DNA from: an uncultured Lachnospiraceae bacterium
GTDB lineage: Bacteria > Bacillota > Clostridia > Lachnospirales > Lachnospiraceae
Reading direction: 5' to 3'
NCBI GenBank assembly: GCA_947626395.1
Contig: CANQRU010000004.1
Location: 85,524 to 136,288 of the forward strand
DNA length: 50,765 nt
Shown here: piece by piece, positions 40,534-49,249 of the stretch
How positions within the stretch are numbered: position 1 is the first letter of the stretch
How the letters are laid out: each line of letters opens with the position of its first letter
Translations under genes and position numbers: made by a program
The notes under the pieces: model-generated
Told to the model about the DNA's origin: nothing
Databases searched by the model: none
What the model saw: only the letters and a program-made list of their open reading frames with translations

Positions 40534-40562
40534 ATCCTACCATCATTCGACGTCTTTGTCAA
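40534..40562 (-). promoter_or_regulatory. Promoter of the lysine riboswitch-dapAB operon
   Basis: Minus strand TTGACA, 17 nt, TAGGAT. The -35 box lies within the last codons of the CobO-like gene. Confidence 0.75.
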
Positions 40563-41061
40563 CCGCAACATGAGGCTCGTACGCCTGGATCGTAAAGAAC
40601 TCATCCACGTACGGCGCCAGCCTGCGCGGAAACTCCATGCCTGTCAGAAGCAGGCTCATGCCGTCGTCCCTTGCCTTTAAGAGATTCTCAAACTCCTCTA
40701 TGGAGACAATGTTCTGATTCACAAGTCCCAGCACTTCGTCCAGGATCAGCAGATCGCATTCGCCGGTGGCGACCACCTTCTTCGCGAAATGGAATCCGTT
40801 GAGGATATTGTCCAGTTCCTCCGCTTTCTCCTCCCCGGTCAGCTCCTCGAAGAACGCGTCCGCCTTCTCAAAACGGAAGATCTTAAAGCCGGGTTCCAGG
40901 TTCTCCATGATCTTCTTTTCTTCCCCCCGCACGCAGCCCTTCAGAAACTGGATCATAATGACCGTCTGCTGCTCCGCCGCGGCCTCCAGGCCTTTTCCTA
41001 TCGCCAGGGCGGTCTTGCCGCGGCCATGGCCGCAGATAACTTCGATGGTTCCTTTTTTCAT
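40543..41061 (-). CDS. CobO/CobA-type ATP:corrinoid adenosyltransferase-like P-loop protein
   Basis: 172 residues. The Walker A loop is ICGHGRGKTALAIGKGLEAAA in position for the CobA/BtuR family (usually GNGKGKT), followed by IMIQFLKG and a Walker B-like LLILDEVLGLV, with LLTGMEFP matching the LTGR region. CobA enzymes transfer the adenosyl group of ATP to cob(I)alamin. No other cobalamin gene is nearby, and the loop differs from consensus, so a different ATP-dependent role is possible. It lies 59 bp after the SSB-like gene. Confidence 0.85.
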   Translation of the reverse strand: MKKGTIEVICGHGRGKTALAIGKGLEAAAEQQTVIMIQFLKGCVRGEEKKIMENLEPGFKIFRFEKADAFFEELTGEEKAEELDNILNGFHFAKKVVATGECDLLILDEVLGLVNQNIVSIEEFENLLKARDDGMSLLLTGMEFPRRLAPYVDEFFTIQAYEPHVAVDKDVE

Positions 41062-41120
41062 GTCTTTCGCACCTCTTTATTTCCTGTCCGTCTTCTTCTC
41101 CCATAGTTCCGCCGGCAGGC

Positions 41121-41747
41121 TCACTCCATACACTCCAGCTTGCTGACCGACACCTCGTAGGCGACGCGCTTCTCACACTGGGAATCGCTGAGTTTCTTCG
41201 TATATTCGCGGCTCTGGACGCGGCCCCAGATACATACCCGGGCTCCGACCTCGAAACCGGCGGCATACCTGGCATTGCGTCCCCAGGCAATGCAGGGAAT
41301 ATAATCCGACTTGCCGTAGGGCCGGTTCACCGCCAGAAGGATGTCCGCGATCTCCCGCCCCAAAGGGGTCTTGCGGTAAATGGGCGTCTTACAGATGTAA
41401 CCGTCCAGGAAGATCTGATTGGTCTTCGTATAGTCGGTGAACTCTTCCATAAAATTGATCTCCCGCACGAACACCGACAGGACCAGGCGGTTCCTGGAGC
41501 CTTCATGACGGTTATAGGAACGGAACTGGCCGATGGCCTCCACCGTACAGCCTATGTAATCTTCCGATACATTGAGAAGCCTCTCCGAGATCATAAGCGG
41601 AATGATATCCGCCTGATCGCTTAACCGGTTGACCTCCAGGTCGACCAGATAGAAACCCTCGCCAAACACCTCATGGCTGAATGTGAAGCCGCTTACGACC
41701 TTGCCGATAACGCTGACTTTGTTGTTTTCAATCGCTTTTTCTGACAT
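41121..41747 (-). CDS. SSB-like protein with two apparent OB folds
   Basis: 208 residues, ATG at 41747 after GGGAG. The C-terminal half (about 105-205) is a recognisable SSB OB fold: FLDGYICKTPIYRKTPLGREIADILLAVNRP, then DYIPCIAWGRNARYAAGFEVG and VWGR-like CIWGRVQSREY. The N-terminal half (about 8-100) repeats the same plan (NNKVSVIGKVVSGFTFSHEV, VDLEVNRLSDQADIIPLMIS, VEAIGQFRSYNRHEG), suggesting a duplicated fold. There is no acidic DDDIPF-like tail, so it is not the replicative SSB in standard form. Probably binds single-stranded DNA or RNA; its special role is unknown. Confidence 0.85.
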   Translation of the reverse strand: MSEKAIENNKVSVIGKVVSGFTFSHEVFGEGFYLVDLEVNRLSDQADIIPLMISERLLNVSEDYIGCTVEAIGQFRSYNRHEGSRNRLVLSVFVREINFMEEFTDYTKTNQIFLDGYICKTPIYRKTPLGREIADILLAVNRPYGKSDYIPCIAWGRNARYAAGFEVGARVCIWGRVQSREYTKKLSDSQCEKRVAYEVSVSKLECME

Positions 41748-41908
41748 GGTATCTCTCCCTTTCGTTCTTAAAATAATCTTCGCTTTGTGGCTATCACTAT
41801 TTTATGTGTTAAAAGAACCGGAGATTCCAAAAAACGCTCGTGTGGTTTCGACAGGATCTGCATGATCCGCGTCCGCGCGCTGCCTGCGTGCCGGCGCGGT
41901 TCAAGCAT

Positions 41909-41935
41909 AAAACCCCGGCGGTCTTCTGCCAGGGC
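41909..41935 (-). terminator. Terminator downstream of typA
   Basis: CCCTGGC pairs with GCCGGGG (one G-U), then TTTT, on the minus strand, about 30 bp after the typA stop. The remaining 160 bp up to the SSB-like gene show no clear promoter. Confidence 0.65.
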
Positions 41936-41963
41936 TTGTCGCTTCTTTGCGCTGTTCTGATTA

Positions 41964-43796
41964 TCAATCCTTCTTAAATGACGCACGCTTGCGGAGGGTC
42001 GGATCCAGGATCCTCTTGCGGATCCGCAGGTTCTTCGGCGTCACCTCCAGAAGCTCGTCGGTATCAATAAAATCCAGGCACTGCTCCAGGCTCATCTCCC
42101 GGGGCGGCGACAGCTTAAGGGCCTCGTCCGCGCCCGCGGAACGCATGTTGGTCAGCTTCTTCGTCTTGCAGACGTTCAGTTCGATATCCTCCGACTTCGG
42201 ACTCTGACCGATGACCATGCCCGCATAGACCTTCACGCCCGGCCCGATGAAGAGGACGCCGCGGTCCTGGGCCGCGAACAGTCCGTAGGCCACGGACTCG
42301 CCGCCCTCATAGGCGATCAGGGAGCCCGTCTTCCGGTAGCTCAGATCTCCCTTGTAGGGCGCGTAGCCGTCGAAGATCGTATTCATGATGCCGTTGCCCT
42401 TGGTGTCCGTCAGGAATTCGCCCCGGTAGCCGATCAGGCCGCGGGACGGTATCGAGAATTCCAGCCTTGTGTATCCGCCCTGCGCCGGGCTCATGCCCTG
42501 CAGTTCTCCCTTCCTGGACGTCAGCTTCTGGATGATCACGCCGGTAAATTCCTCCGGCACGTCGACGTAAGCCAGCTCCATGGGCTCCAGCTTCTGATTG
42601 CGCTCGTTGTACTTATATAATACCTCCGCCTTGCTGACTGCGAACTCGTAGCCCTCCCGGCGCATATTTTCGATCAAAACAGACAAATGCAGTTCGCCTC
42701 TGCCCGACACCTTGAAGCAGTCGGGGGAGTCGGTCTCCTCCACCCGCAGGCTGACGTCCGTATTCAGTTCGCGGAACAGCCTGTCGCGGATATGGCGGGA
42801 GGTCACGTACCTGCCTTCCTGCCCCGCCATGGGACTGTCGTTGACCATGAAATTCATGGCGATCGTAGGCTCGGAGATCTTCTGGAACGGAATCGCCTCC
42901 GGATGCTCCAGGGAACAGAGCGTGTCGCCGATGTGCAGATCGGTGATGCCGGAAATGGCGACGATAGCCCCCACTGTCGCTTCCGCGACCTCCACCTTGT
43001 TCAGACCGTCAAACTCATAGAGCTTGCTGATCTTCACCCGGCGCATCTTGTCCGGCTCGTGGTGGTTCACCAGCGCGCACTCCTGATTCACATGGATGCG
43101 GCCGTTGTCCACCTTGCCGACGCCGATGCGGCCTACGTATTCATTATAATCGATCGTGCTGATCAGCACCTGGGTGCCTGCATCCGGATCCCCCTCCGGA
43201 GCCGGAATGTGCTCGATGATCGTCTCAAAAAGCGGGCTCATGTCCACGCCCTTGTCGCTTAGATCCTTTACCGCGTATCCGGCCTTGGCTGACGCGAACA
43301 CGAACGGGCAGTCCAGCTGCTTGTCGGACGCTTCCAGATCCATCAGAAGCTCCAGCACCTCGTCCACCACTTCCGCGGGCCTGGCCTCCGGGCGGTCGAT
43401 CTTATTGACGCAGACGATCACATACAGATCCAGTTCCAGGGCCTTGCGGAGCACGAATTTCGTCTGGGGCATGGGTCCCTCGTAGGCGTCCACCACCAGA
43501 ATGACTCCGTCCACCATCTTAAGCACGCGCTCCACCTCGCCGCCGAAATCGGCGTGTCCGGGAGTGTCCACGATATTGATCTTCGTCCCTTTGTAGAATA
43601 CTGCCGTGTTCTTTGATAATATGGTTATACCGCGCTCACGCTCGATATCGTTGGAGTCCATCACGCGCTCCACCACTTCCTGGTTAGCGCGGAAAACGCC
43701 GCTCTGGCGGAGCAGGCCGTCCACCAGCGTGGTCTTGCCATGGTCTACGTGAGCGATGATCGCTACATTTCTTACGTCTTCTCTTTTCATCTTCAT
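41964..43796 (-). CDS. typA: Ribosome-associated GTPase TypA/BipA
   Basis: 610 residues from the ATG at 43796, the normal family length; a further ATG lies two codons later. G motifs: [20 protein letters not shown], the RGITI switch ([14 protein letters not shown]), [15 protein letters not shown] and [14 protein letters not shown]-like domains III and V and the TypA-specific C-terminal domain follow ([17 protein letters not shown], then [16 protein letters not shown]). It acts in ribosome assembly and stress adaptation. The weak ribosome binding site is GGGAAG. Confidence 0.97.
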   Translation of the reverse strand: MKMKREDVRNVAIIAHVDHGKTTLVDGLLRQSGVFRANQEVVERVMDSNDIERERGITILSKNTAVFYKGTKINIVDTPGHADFGGEVERVLKMVDGVILVVDAYEGPMPQTKFVLRKALELDLYVIVCVNKIDRPEARPAEVVDEVLELLMDLEASDKQLDCPFVFASAKAGYAVKDLSDKGVDMSPLFETIIEHIPAPEGDPDAGTQVLISTIDYNEYVGRIGVGKVDNGRIHVNQECALVNHHEPDKMRRVKISKLYEFDGLNKVEVAEATVGAIVAISGITDLHIGDTLCSLEHPEAIPFQKISEPTIAMNFMVNDSPMAGQEGRYVTSRHIRDRLFRELNTDVSLRVEETDSPDCFKVSGRGELHLSVLIENMRREGYEFAVSKAEVLYKYNERNQKLEPMELAYVDVPEEFTGVIIQKLTSRKGELQGMSPAQGGYTRLEFSIPSRGLIGYRGEFLTDTKGNGIMNTIFDGYAPYKGDLSYRKTGSLIAYEGGESVAYGLFAAQDRGVLFIGPGVKVYAGMVIGQSPKSEDIELNVCKTKKLTNMRSAGADEALKLSPPREMSLEQCLDFIDTDELLEVTPKNLRIRKRILDPTLRKRASFKKD

Positions 43797-43908
43797 AACT
43801 GACTGTCTTCTTCCCTGCAGCTTACTGACTGCGCCGGTACAGCGCCGTCCGGATCCGGCCCGGCTTCCGTAATTATACAATATACCCCGCAGTCATTTAC
43901 AACATCCT

Positions 43909-43937
43909 ACTATAGCACCGGGATGACGTAAACGCAA
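43909..43937 (-). promoter_or_regulatory. Sigma-A promoter of typA
   Basis: Minus strand TTGCGT, 17 nt, TATAGT with a TGC extension. It gives a leader of about 105 nt. A second weaker pair (TTGTAA and TATAAT, 19-nt spacing) lies just downstream. Confidence 0.7.
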
Positions 43938-44018
43938 GGAGAAATCTGCGTATTTCAGGGTTTATCTTTTGGGCGAAATGCCCATTTCCGCCGCACTGCG
44001 CGGGCGCGGACGCCATGT

Positions 44019-44669
44019 TTACAGCAGGATCACCCTGCCGTCAACGATCCCGTAATACGCCGGATCCCCCACCGTGATCTGCGCCTTCCCGGCCGTTCCT
44101 TCCGTGATCTGGGCCGTCAGGCTGCCCACAGCCTCCTCGGGCGCCATCACATTTACCCGCACCCGGTCCGTATACTGCGTGTCGGCCGCCGTCAGCTTCA
44201 TCTGCGCCAGGATATACTGGATCTTCCCGATACCGGCGTAATCCGTCACGATATCCACGCGGCGTCCCGGACATTTCTCAATGATCCTGCTGTTTCTCAG
44301 GCCCTCCTGCACCGCGCCGGAATAGGCCCGCACCAGGCCGCCGGTTCCTAAGAGCACGCCTCCGAAATACCTGGTCACCACCACGCAGATATTCCTCACG
44401 CCTTCTCCCAGCAGCACATCCAGCATCGGCCGCCCCGCCGTCTGGCTCGGCTCGCCGTCGTCGCTGCACTTCTGGACGCGGCCCTGTTCGCCCAGCACAT
44501 ATGCGTAACAGTTGTGCCTGGCGTCCCAGTATTTCTTACGCATCCGCTCCACAAAGGCCGCCGCCTCTTCCTCCGTCGCCACCGGCTCCGTCGTAGCGAT
44601 AAAACGGGACTTCTTCTCGATCAGTTCGCCCGTTCCGCCTTCCCATAATATCTTATATCCGCCAGCCAC
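44019..44669 (-). CDS. yigZ: YigZ/IMPACT family protein
   Basis: 216 residues from a GTG at 44669 behind AAGGAGG; the upstream ATG in frame would add about 40 residues absent from the family. Family motifs: GTGELIEKKSRFIATTEPV, DARHNCYAYVLG, CSDDGEPSQTAGRPML and the glycine-rich VVVTRYFGGVLLGTGGLVRA. Homologues include eukaryotic IMPACT, a translation regulator; the bacterial role is unsettled. It is divergent from the class A PBP gene. Confidence 0.94.
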   Translation of the reverse strand: MAGGYKILWEGGTGELIEKKSRFIATTEPVATEEEAAAFVERMRKKYWDARHNCYAYVLGEQGRVQKCSDDGEPSQTAGRPMLDVLLGEGVRNICVVVTRYFGGVLLGTGGLVRAYSGAVQEGLRNSRIIEKCPGRRVDIVTDYAGIGKIQYILAQMKLTAADTQYTDRVRVNVMAPEEAVGSLTAQITEGTAGKAQITVGDPAYYGIVDGRVILL

Positions 44670-44720
44670 AGCTTCCTCCTTCCCGCGCCGCCCAGGGCAT
44701 GAACGCCGGTATCTGTGTCC

Positions 44721-44749
44721 ATAATAATACAAAACCGCCGGCTCCGCAA
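44721..44749 (-). promoter_or_regulatory. Promoter of yigZ
   Basis: Minus strand TTGCGG, 17 nt, TATTAT, about 50 bp upstream of the GTG start. Confidence 0.5.
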
Positions 44750-44771
44750 CCTGCAAGAAACCTGTAAGAAA
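44750..44771. repeat. Tandem 11-bp repeat between divergent promoters
   Basis: CCTG(C/T)AAGAAA occurs twice head to tail between the yigZ and PBP promoters and just upstream of the PBP -35 box. It is a possible regulator site. Confidence 0.35.
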
Positions 44772-44778
44772 CCAGATA

Positions 44779-44807
44779 TTGAATTGCATGGAAAATTTTG
44801 CTATAAT
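44779..44807 (+). promoter_or_regulatory. Sigma-A promoter of the class A PBP
   Basis: TTGAAT, 17 nt, TATAAT with a TGC extension, 24 bp upstream of the ATG. Confidence 0.75.
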
Positions 44808-44830
44808 GAACCGGTGAAGGAGGCTTTTCC

Positions 44831-47473
44831 ATGAACTACGGAAAAAAATCGACCGAAAAGAAATTAAGGGAAACCACCGCGACCGGCCGGAAGCTCGGCA
44901 ACAAGCTGCTTCTGACCGTTGTGAAGGTCTTCCTTCTGGTTCTTGTTCTCGGCGTCAGCTTCGGTGCCAGCTTAGGCGTCGGCATCATCAAGTCCATCAT
45001 CGACGAAGCGCCGGAGATCAATATAGACAGTATCGTGCCGCAGGGTCTGGCTACTACCGTCTATGACAGCCAGGGCAATCTGATCGCGACGCTGGTGCAG
45101 GCGGATTCCAACCGCGACCCGGCTACTTATGATGAATTTCCTCAGGATCTGATCGACGCTTTCGTGGCGATCGAGGACGCCCGTTTCTGGAAGCACAACG
45201 GTATCGACCTGCGCTCCATCGTGCGCGCGGTGAGAGGCGTACTGACGCACAATACCTCTGACGGCGGCGGCAGTACCATCACCCAGCAGCTGATCAAGAA
45301 CAACGTCTTCTCCGGCGGCCGGGAAGCCAGTCTGGGCGAGACGCTGGAGAGAAAGTTCCAGGAACAGTATCTGGCCGTGAAGCTGACCAAGACCATGGAC
45401 CGGAAGCTGATCCTGACCAACTACCTGAATACGATCAACCTGGGCAACAACTGCCTGGGCGTCAAGGTGGCCTCGCGGCGTTATTTTAACAAAGAGGTCT
45501 CCGATCTTACCCTTTCGGAATGCGCGGTCATTGCCGGCATTACCCAGAATCCTTCCTCCCTGAATCCCATCTCCGGCCAGAAGAAGAACGCGGAGAAGCG
45601 GGAGGTCATCCTCCAGTATATGGAGGAACAGGGCTACATTACCGAAGAAGAACACAATGAAGCCCTGGCCGACGACGTCTATTCCCGCATCCAGCTGGTG
45701 GATTCCAATGTAAAGGACACTACCACCGTCAACAGCTACTATGTGGACGAACTGACCAGCCAGGTAAAGGACGCATTGATCAACAAGCTGGGCTACACCG
45801 AGACGCAGGCCCATAACCTGCTCTACAGCGGCGGCCTGCAGATCAAAGCCGCCCAGGATCCGGTCCTTCAGGCCATCGTTGACGAGGAAGTGAATAACCC
45901 GGATAACTATCAGAATACCAAGTACTCGCTGGAATACCGGCTTTCCGTGACCCACGCGGACGGTACGACCCAGCATTACAGCCACAACCATATCCGCAAC
46001 TGGCGCGAAGAAGTCCTCGGAGACAGCGGCTTTAACGCCCTGTACCGCAGCGAAGAGGAAGCCCGGCAGGATATTGAAAACTACAAGTCCTATCTCCTCC
46101 AGGAGGGGGACGAGATCATCGGCGAATATGTCAATATCACGCTGCAGCCGCAGGTCTCTTTCGTCCTGATCGATCAGGCTACCGGACAGGTGAAGGCCAT
46201 CAGCGGCGGCCGCGGCGCGAAGACGGCGAACCTGACGCTGAACCGCGCGACCAACGTACCGCGGCAGCCCGGTTCTACCTTTAAGGTCATATCTTCCTTC
46301 GCGCCGGCGATCGACGCCTGCGGAGCGACCCTCGGCACCGTCTATTACGACGCGCCTTATTCGGTGGGCACCAAGACCTTCCGCAACTGGGGTTCCTGGA
46401 ACTATCAGGGATATTCCAGTATCCGCGAAGGCATCATCTACTCGATGAACATCGTGGCCGTGCGGTGCATGATGGAGACCGTGACCCCGCAGCTTGGCGT
46501 GGAATACGGTCAGAATTTCGGCATCTCCACCCTGTCGGCCGCGGATTATAACGCCGCTACCGCGCTGGGCGGTCTGACGGAGGGCGTTACGAACCTGGAA
46601 CTGACCAACGCGTTCGCGACCATCGCCAACGGCGGCATTTATAAGGAGCCGATCTTCTTTACGCAGATCCTTGACCGCAACGGCAAGATCCTTCTGGACA
46701 ATGAACCGGAGACCCGCCGTGTGATCAAAGACTCCACCGCGTTTCTGCTGACCGACGCCATGAAGGATTCCCTGATCCCCATGCGCAAATTCAGCTCCGG
46801 CGGCGGTCCGTCCTCTACCAGCACCGCGGCCAGGCTGGAGAATATGTCCTGCGCCGGAAAGAGCGGTACCACCACTTCCAATACCAACGTATGGTTTGTA
46901 GGATTCACCCCCTACTATACCGCCGGCGTGTGGGCCGGCTACGACTTAAACCAGAGCCTTAACGCGGATTACGGCGAGACGTCTTTCCACAAGATCATCT
47001 GGAAGAAGATCATGAACAAGATCCACGAAGGGCTTCCGGATCCGGGCTTCACGCAGCCGTACAGCGTAGAGACGGCGGTGATCTGCCGCAAGTCGGGCAA
47101 GCTGGCAATCGACGGGGTCTGCAGCCACGATCCCCGCGGCAACGCCACATATACCGAATATTTTGCCAGAGGAACCGTCCCGACAGAGGTCTGCGATGTC
47201 CATGTGGCGGTAACTGTATGTCCGGAGTCCGGTCAGCTGCCCACCAGTTACTGTCCGGGCCGGTCTACGCGGATCTGTATAAAACTGCCGGAGGGCGAGG
47301 ATACATCCAGAGGCACCGACGATTCCTCCTACACCGTTCCGGGTTACTGCTATATACACACGGCAAATTCGATTGTTGTTCCGCCTGCGGATTCCGCGGA
47401 ACCTGAGCCGGAAGAAACACGGACAGTTCCGACAGGGCCGTTAGGTCCCATCGCATCACCATCACCAGGCTGA
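44831..47473 (+). CDS. Class A penicillin-binding protein (bifunctional)
   Basis: 880 residues, ATG at 44831 after GAAGGAGG. One N-terminal transmembrane segment (about 25-52). The GT51 glycosyltransferase domain has EDARFWKHNGID with catalytic Glu115 and GGSTITQQLIKN. The transpeptidase domain has SxxK at Ser482-Thr-Phe-Lys485 (RQPGSTFKVI), SMN at 538-540 and KSGTT from 677. A linker domain of about 130 residues lies between. The C-terminus after 750 is Cys-containing and Pro/Glu-rich, probably a disordered extracellular tail. It polymerises and crosslinks peptidoglycan outside the membrane. It is monocistronic between its promoter and a terminator. Confidence 0.97.
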   Translation: MNYGKKSTEKKLRETTATGRKLGNKLLLTVVKVFLLVLVLGVSFGASLGVGIIKSIIDEAPEINIDSIVPQGLATTVYDSQGNLIATLVQADSNRDPATYDEFPQDLIDAFVAIEDARFWKHNGIDLRSIVRAVRGVLTHNTSDGGGSTITQQLIKNNVFSGGREASLGETLERKFQEQYLAVKLTKTMDRKLILTNYLNTINLGNNCLGVKVASRRYFNKEVSDLTLSECAVIAGITQNPSSLNPISGQKKNAEKREVILQYMEEQGYITEEEHNEALADDVYSRIQLVDSNVKDTTTVNSYYVDELTSQVKDALINKLGYTETQAHNLLYSGGLQIKAAQDPVLQAIVDEEVNNPDNYQNTKYSLEYRLSVTHADGTTQHYSHNHIRNWREEVLGDSGFNALYRSEEEARQDIENYKSYLLQEGDEIIGEYVNITLQPQVSFVLIDQATGQVKAISGGRGAKTANLTLNRATNVPRQPGSTFKVISSFAPAIDACGATLGTVYYDAPYSVGTKTFRNWGSWNYQGYSSIREGIIYSMNIVAVRCMMETVTPQLGVEYGQNFGISTLSAADYNAATALGGLTEGVTNLELTNAFATIANGGIYKEPIFFTQILDRNGKILLDNEPETRRVIKDSTAFLLTDAMKDSLIPMRKFSSGGGPSSTSTAARLENMSCAGKSGTTTSNTNVWFVGFTPYYTAGVWAGYDLNQSLNADYGETSFHKIIWKKIMNKIHEGLPDPGFTQPYSVETAVICRKSGKLAIDGVCSHDPRGNATYTEYFARGTVPTEVCDVHVAVTVCPESGQLPTSYCPGRSTRICIKLPEGEDTSRGTDDSSYTVPGYCYIHTANSIVVPPADSAEPEPEETRTVPTGPLGPIASPSPG

Positions 47474-47481
47474 TATGCAGC

Positions 47482-47510
47482 AGCGGCCCCATATGCGGGG
47501 CCGCTGTTTT
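47482..47510. terminator. Terminator between the PBP and spoVAE genes
   Basis: AGCGGCCCC, 6-nt loop, GGGGCCGCT, then GTTTTG on the plus strand. It serves the PBP gene and perhaps both convergent units. Confidence 0.8.
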
Positions 47511-47515
47511 GTGTT

Positions 47516-47872
47516 TCATCCCTTCATTTTGGGCTTGAATATCAGGGACCCGAGATATCCGAAGATCAGAGCCCCGGATATCCCTACGGCGCTGGCGGTA
47601 AAACCGCCTTTAAAAACTCCCAGCAGGCCGTCGCTTGAAAGTCCTTCTTTCACACCCTTCCACAGGGTATTGCCGAAGCCCAGCAGCGGCACGGAAGCCC
47701 CGGCGCCCGCCCACTGTGCGAACGGCTCGTAAAGCCCCAGGCAGCCCAGGACGCTGCCGGTGACCACCAGTGTCACCATGACGCGGCCGGGCATCATTTT
47801 CGTCCTGTCCAGAAGGATCTGGACCAGACTGCAGATGACGCCGCCGGCTAAAAATGCTTTTACATATTCCAT
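47516..47872 (-). CDS. spoVAE: Stage V sporulation protein AE (SpoVAE-type)
   Basis: 118 residues from the ATG at 47872, seven to eight bases after GGAGGAG; the ATG at 47878 overlaps that site and is less likely. A small membrane protein with about four hydrophobic segments and the family pattern MEYVKAFLAGGVICSLVQILLD, then GFGNTLWKGVKEGLSSDGLLGVFKGGF. SpoVA proteins form the channel that loads dipicolinic acid into spores and releases it at germination. Translationally coupled to spoVAD. Confidence 0.93.
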   Translation of the reverse strand: MEYVKAFLAGGVICSLVQILLDRTKMMPGRVMVTLVVTGSVLGCLGLYEPFAQWAGAGASVPLLGFGNTLWKGVKEGLSSDGLLGVFKGGFTASAVGISGALIFGYLGSLIFKPKMKG

Positions 47873-47874
47873 GA

Positions 47875-48903
47875 TCATTCTCCTCCGCTTTCGATCACCA
47901 CGCCATGCGCGATGCCGGGGATGCTCTTTCCCTCGTTAAAGCTGACGGTAGAGAGCAGCGCGCCGGTGGGCAGGAACAGAACGCGTTTCCATTCGCCGGA
48001 CCGGAGCCGGGGCAGGATATAAGCGCACAGCGTCACCGCCGAGCAGCCGCAGCCGCTTCCTCCCGCGTGGGTGTCCTGTTTCTCGCTGTCGTAGATCTGA
48101 ACGCCGCAGTCCATGTGAATGCCGGTCAGGTCGCGTCCGTCCTGCTTCATCATATCCAGCAGGATCTTGCTGCCGACCTGCCCCAGATCGCCGGTGATGA
48201 TCTTATCGTAATACGTTTCGTCTGCATTGAAATCCTCGAAATTCTGCCGGATCGTATGGACGGCGGCGGGCGCCATGGCCGCTCCCATATTCATGGAATC
48301 CTGAACGCCCATGTCTACGATCCTTCCGGGAGTGACGCCGGTTATCATCGGCGCTTTTTTCATTTCTCCGCCTTTCCCGGCTTTTCCAACCACAGCCGCG
48401 CCGCAGCCGGTCACGGTCCATGTAGCGGAATAGGGGCGCTGGTTACCGTATCCCAGCGGGAAACGGAACTGCTTCTCGGCTGTCGCGAAATGGCTGGACG
48501 CGACGGCCAGAGTGCGGTCGGCGTATCCGGCGTGGACAGTCATGGCGGCCAGAGTCAGGGCTTCTCCCATCGTGGAACAGGCGCCGTACAGGCCGAACAT
48601 GGGGATCTCCAGATCGACAGTTCCGAAGGATGTGGCAATGAGCTGGCCAAGCAGATCGCCGGCGAAGAGATAACGGACTTCCCTGCGGCGGATGCCGCCT
48701 TTTTCAAGCGCCAGGTCGGCGGCCTGCTTCTGCATGGCGGATTCGGCCTGCTCCCAGTTCTCCATGCCGAACATGTCGTCCTGCTCGACCACGTCGATAC
48801 AGGCGCCCAATGGGCCCTCGCCTTCTTTTTTGCCGGCTATGCTGGCGTCGCTCAGGATGACGGGCGGGGATTCGAACTCGATGCTTGCTTTTCCTTTCTG
48901 CAT
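47875..48903 (-). CDS. spoVAD: Stage V sporulation protein AD (SpoVAD-type)
   Basis: 342 residues from the ATG at 48903 after AAGGAGG, the usual length; the longer in-frame upstream extension is not coding. It has a thiolase-like fold: FGLYGACSTMGEALTLAA corresponds to the active-site region with a Cys, and HAGGSGCGCSAVTLCAYI near the end is typical. SpoVAD binds dipicolinic acid and sits on the inner spore membrane. It is preceded by a sigma-G-type promoter. spoVAC, normally upstream, is not here. Confidence 0.95.
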   Translation of the reverse strand: MQKGKASIEFESPPVILSDASIAGKKEGEGPLGACIDVVEQDDMFGMENWEQAESAMQKQAADLALEKGGIRRREVRYLFAGDLLGQLIATSFGTVDLEIPMFGLYGACSTMGEALTLAAMTVHAGYADRTLAVASSHFATAEKQFRFPLGYGNQRPYSATWTVTGCGAAVVGKAGKGGEMKKAPMITGVTPGRIVDMGVQDSMNMGAAMAPAAVHTIRQNFEDFNADETYYDKIITGDLGQVGSKILLDMMKQDGRDLTGIHMDCGVQIYDSEKQDTHAGGSGCGCSAVTLCAYILPRLRSGEWKRVLFLPTGALLSTVSFNEGKSIPGIAHGVVIESGGE

Positions 48904-48929
48904 AGAACCTCCTTTTTCCTCTTTTCGGT

Positions 48930-48959
48930 TACTATGTACAGATGTGGGAAATCTTATGC
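48930..48959 (-). promoter_or_regulatory. Sigma-G-type forespore promoter of spoVAD-spoVAE
   Basis: Minus strand GCATA, 18 nt, CATAGTA, matching the Bacillus sigma-G pattern (GNATR and CATNNTA). It lies about 27 bp upstream of the spoVAD start. No sigma-A boxes were found. The remaining 290 bp of this gap hold the AAA-gene promoter and nothing else I could recognise. Confidence 0.7.
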
Positions 48960-49166
48960 GTAAAGAAGGCCGCTCAGGGAAATAGATGGTATCGGGAAGA
49001 TGTTCCATGGCTGAAATGTATGCGCACATGGTCGCGGGAGGTACGTGAGAGGAAGCCCCGCCGCCCGCGCTCATGGTTCCGGAGGGAAGAGGTTCTAAGA
49101 CGAAAAGCGGCCGCCTCCGGCAACACAGCGTGACAGACGGATAAGGCAGAACGGCTAATCTGCATA

Positions 49167-49195
49167 TTGATAAATCTGCGGTTTTCATGTATAAT
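49167..49195 (+). promoter_or_regulatory. Sigma-A promoter of the AAA/DUF4143 ATPase gene
   Basis: TTGATA, 17 nt, TATAAT, giving a start near 49202 and a leader of about 48 nt. Confidence 0.75.
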
Positions 49196-49200
49196 GTCTA

Positions 49201-49236
49201 TTGAGAAGTTTATATTATTTATAGTCAAGTTCTCAA
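49201..49236. promoter_or_regulatory. Inverted repeat at the predicted transcription start of the AAA gene
   Basis: TTGAGAA at 49201-49207 and TTCTCAA at 49230-49236 are complementary, separated by 22 A/T-rich bases. It begins at the predicted first transcribed base and ends just before the ribosome binding site, so it may be an operator or a leader hairpin. Confidence 0.4.
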
Positions 49237-49249
49237 CAGGAGTGATAAT

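Noticed and set aside
48942-49133. A 63-codon plus-strand frame upstream of the AAA gene
   Set aside because: Arg-rich translation and no ribosome binding site; it overlaps the spoVAD promoter region.
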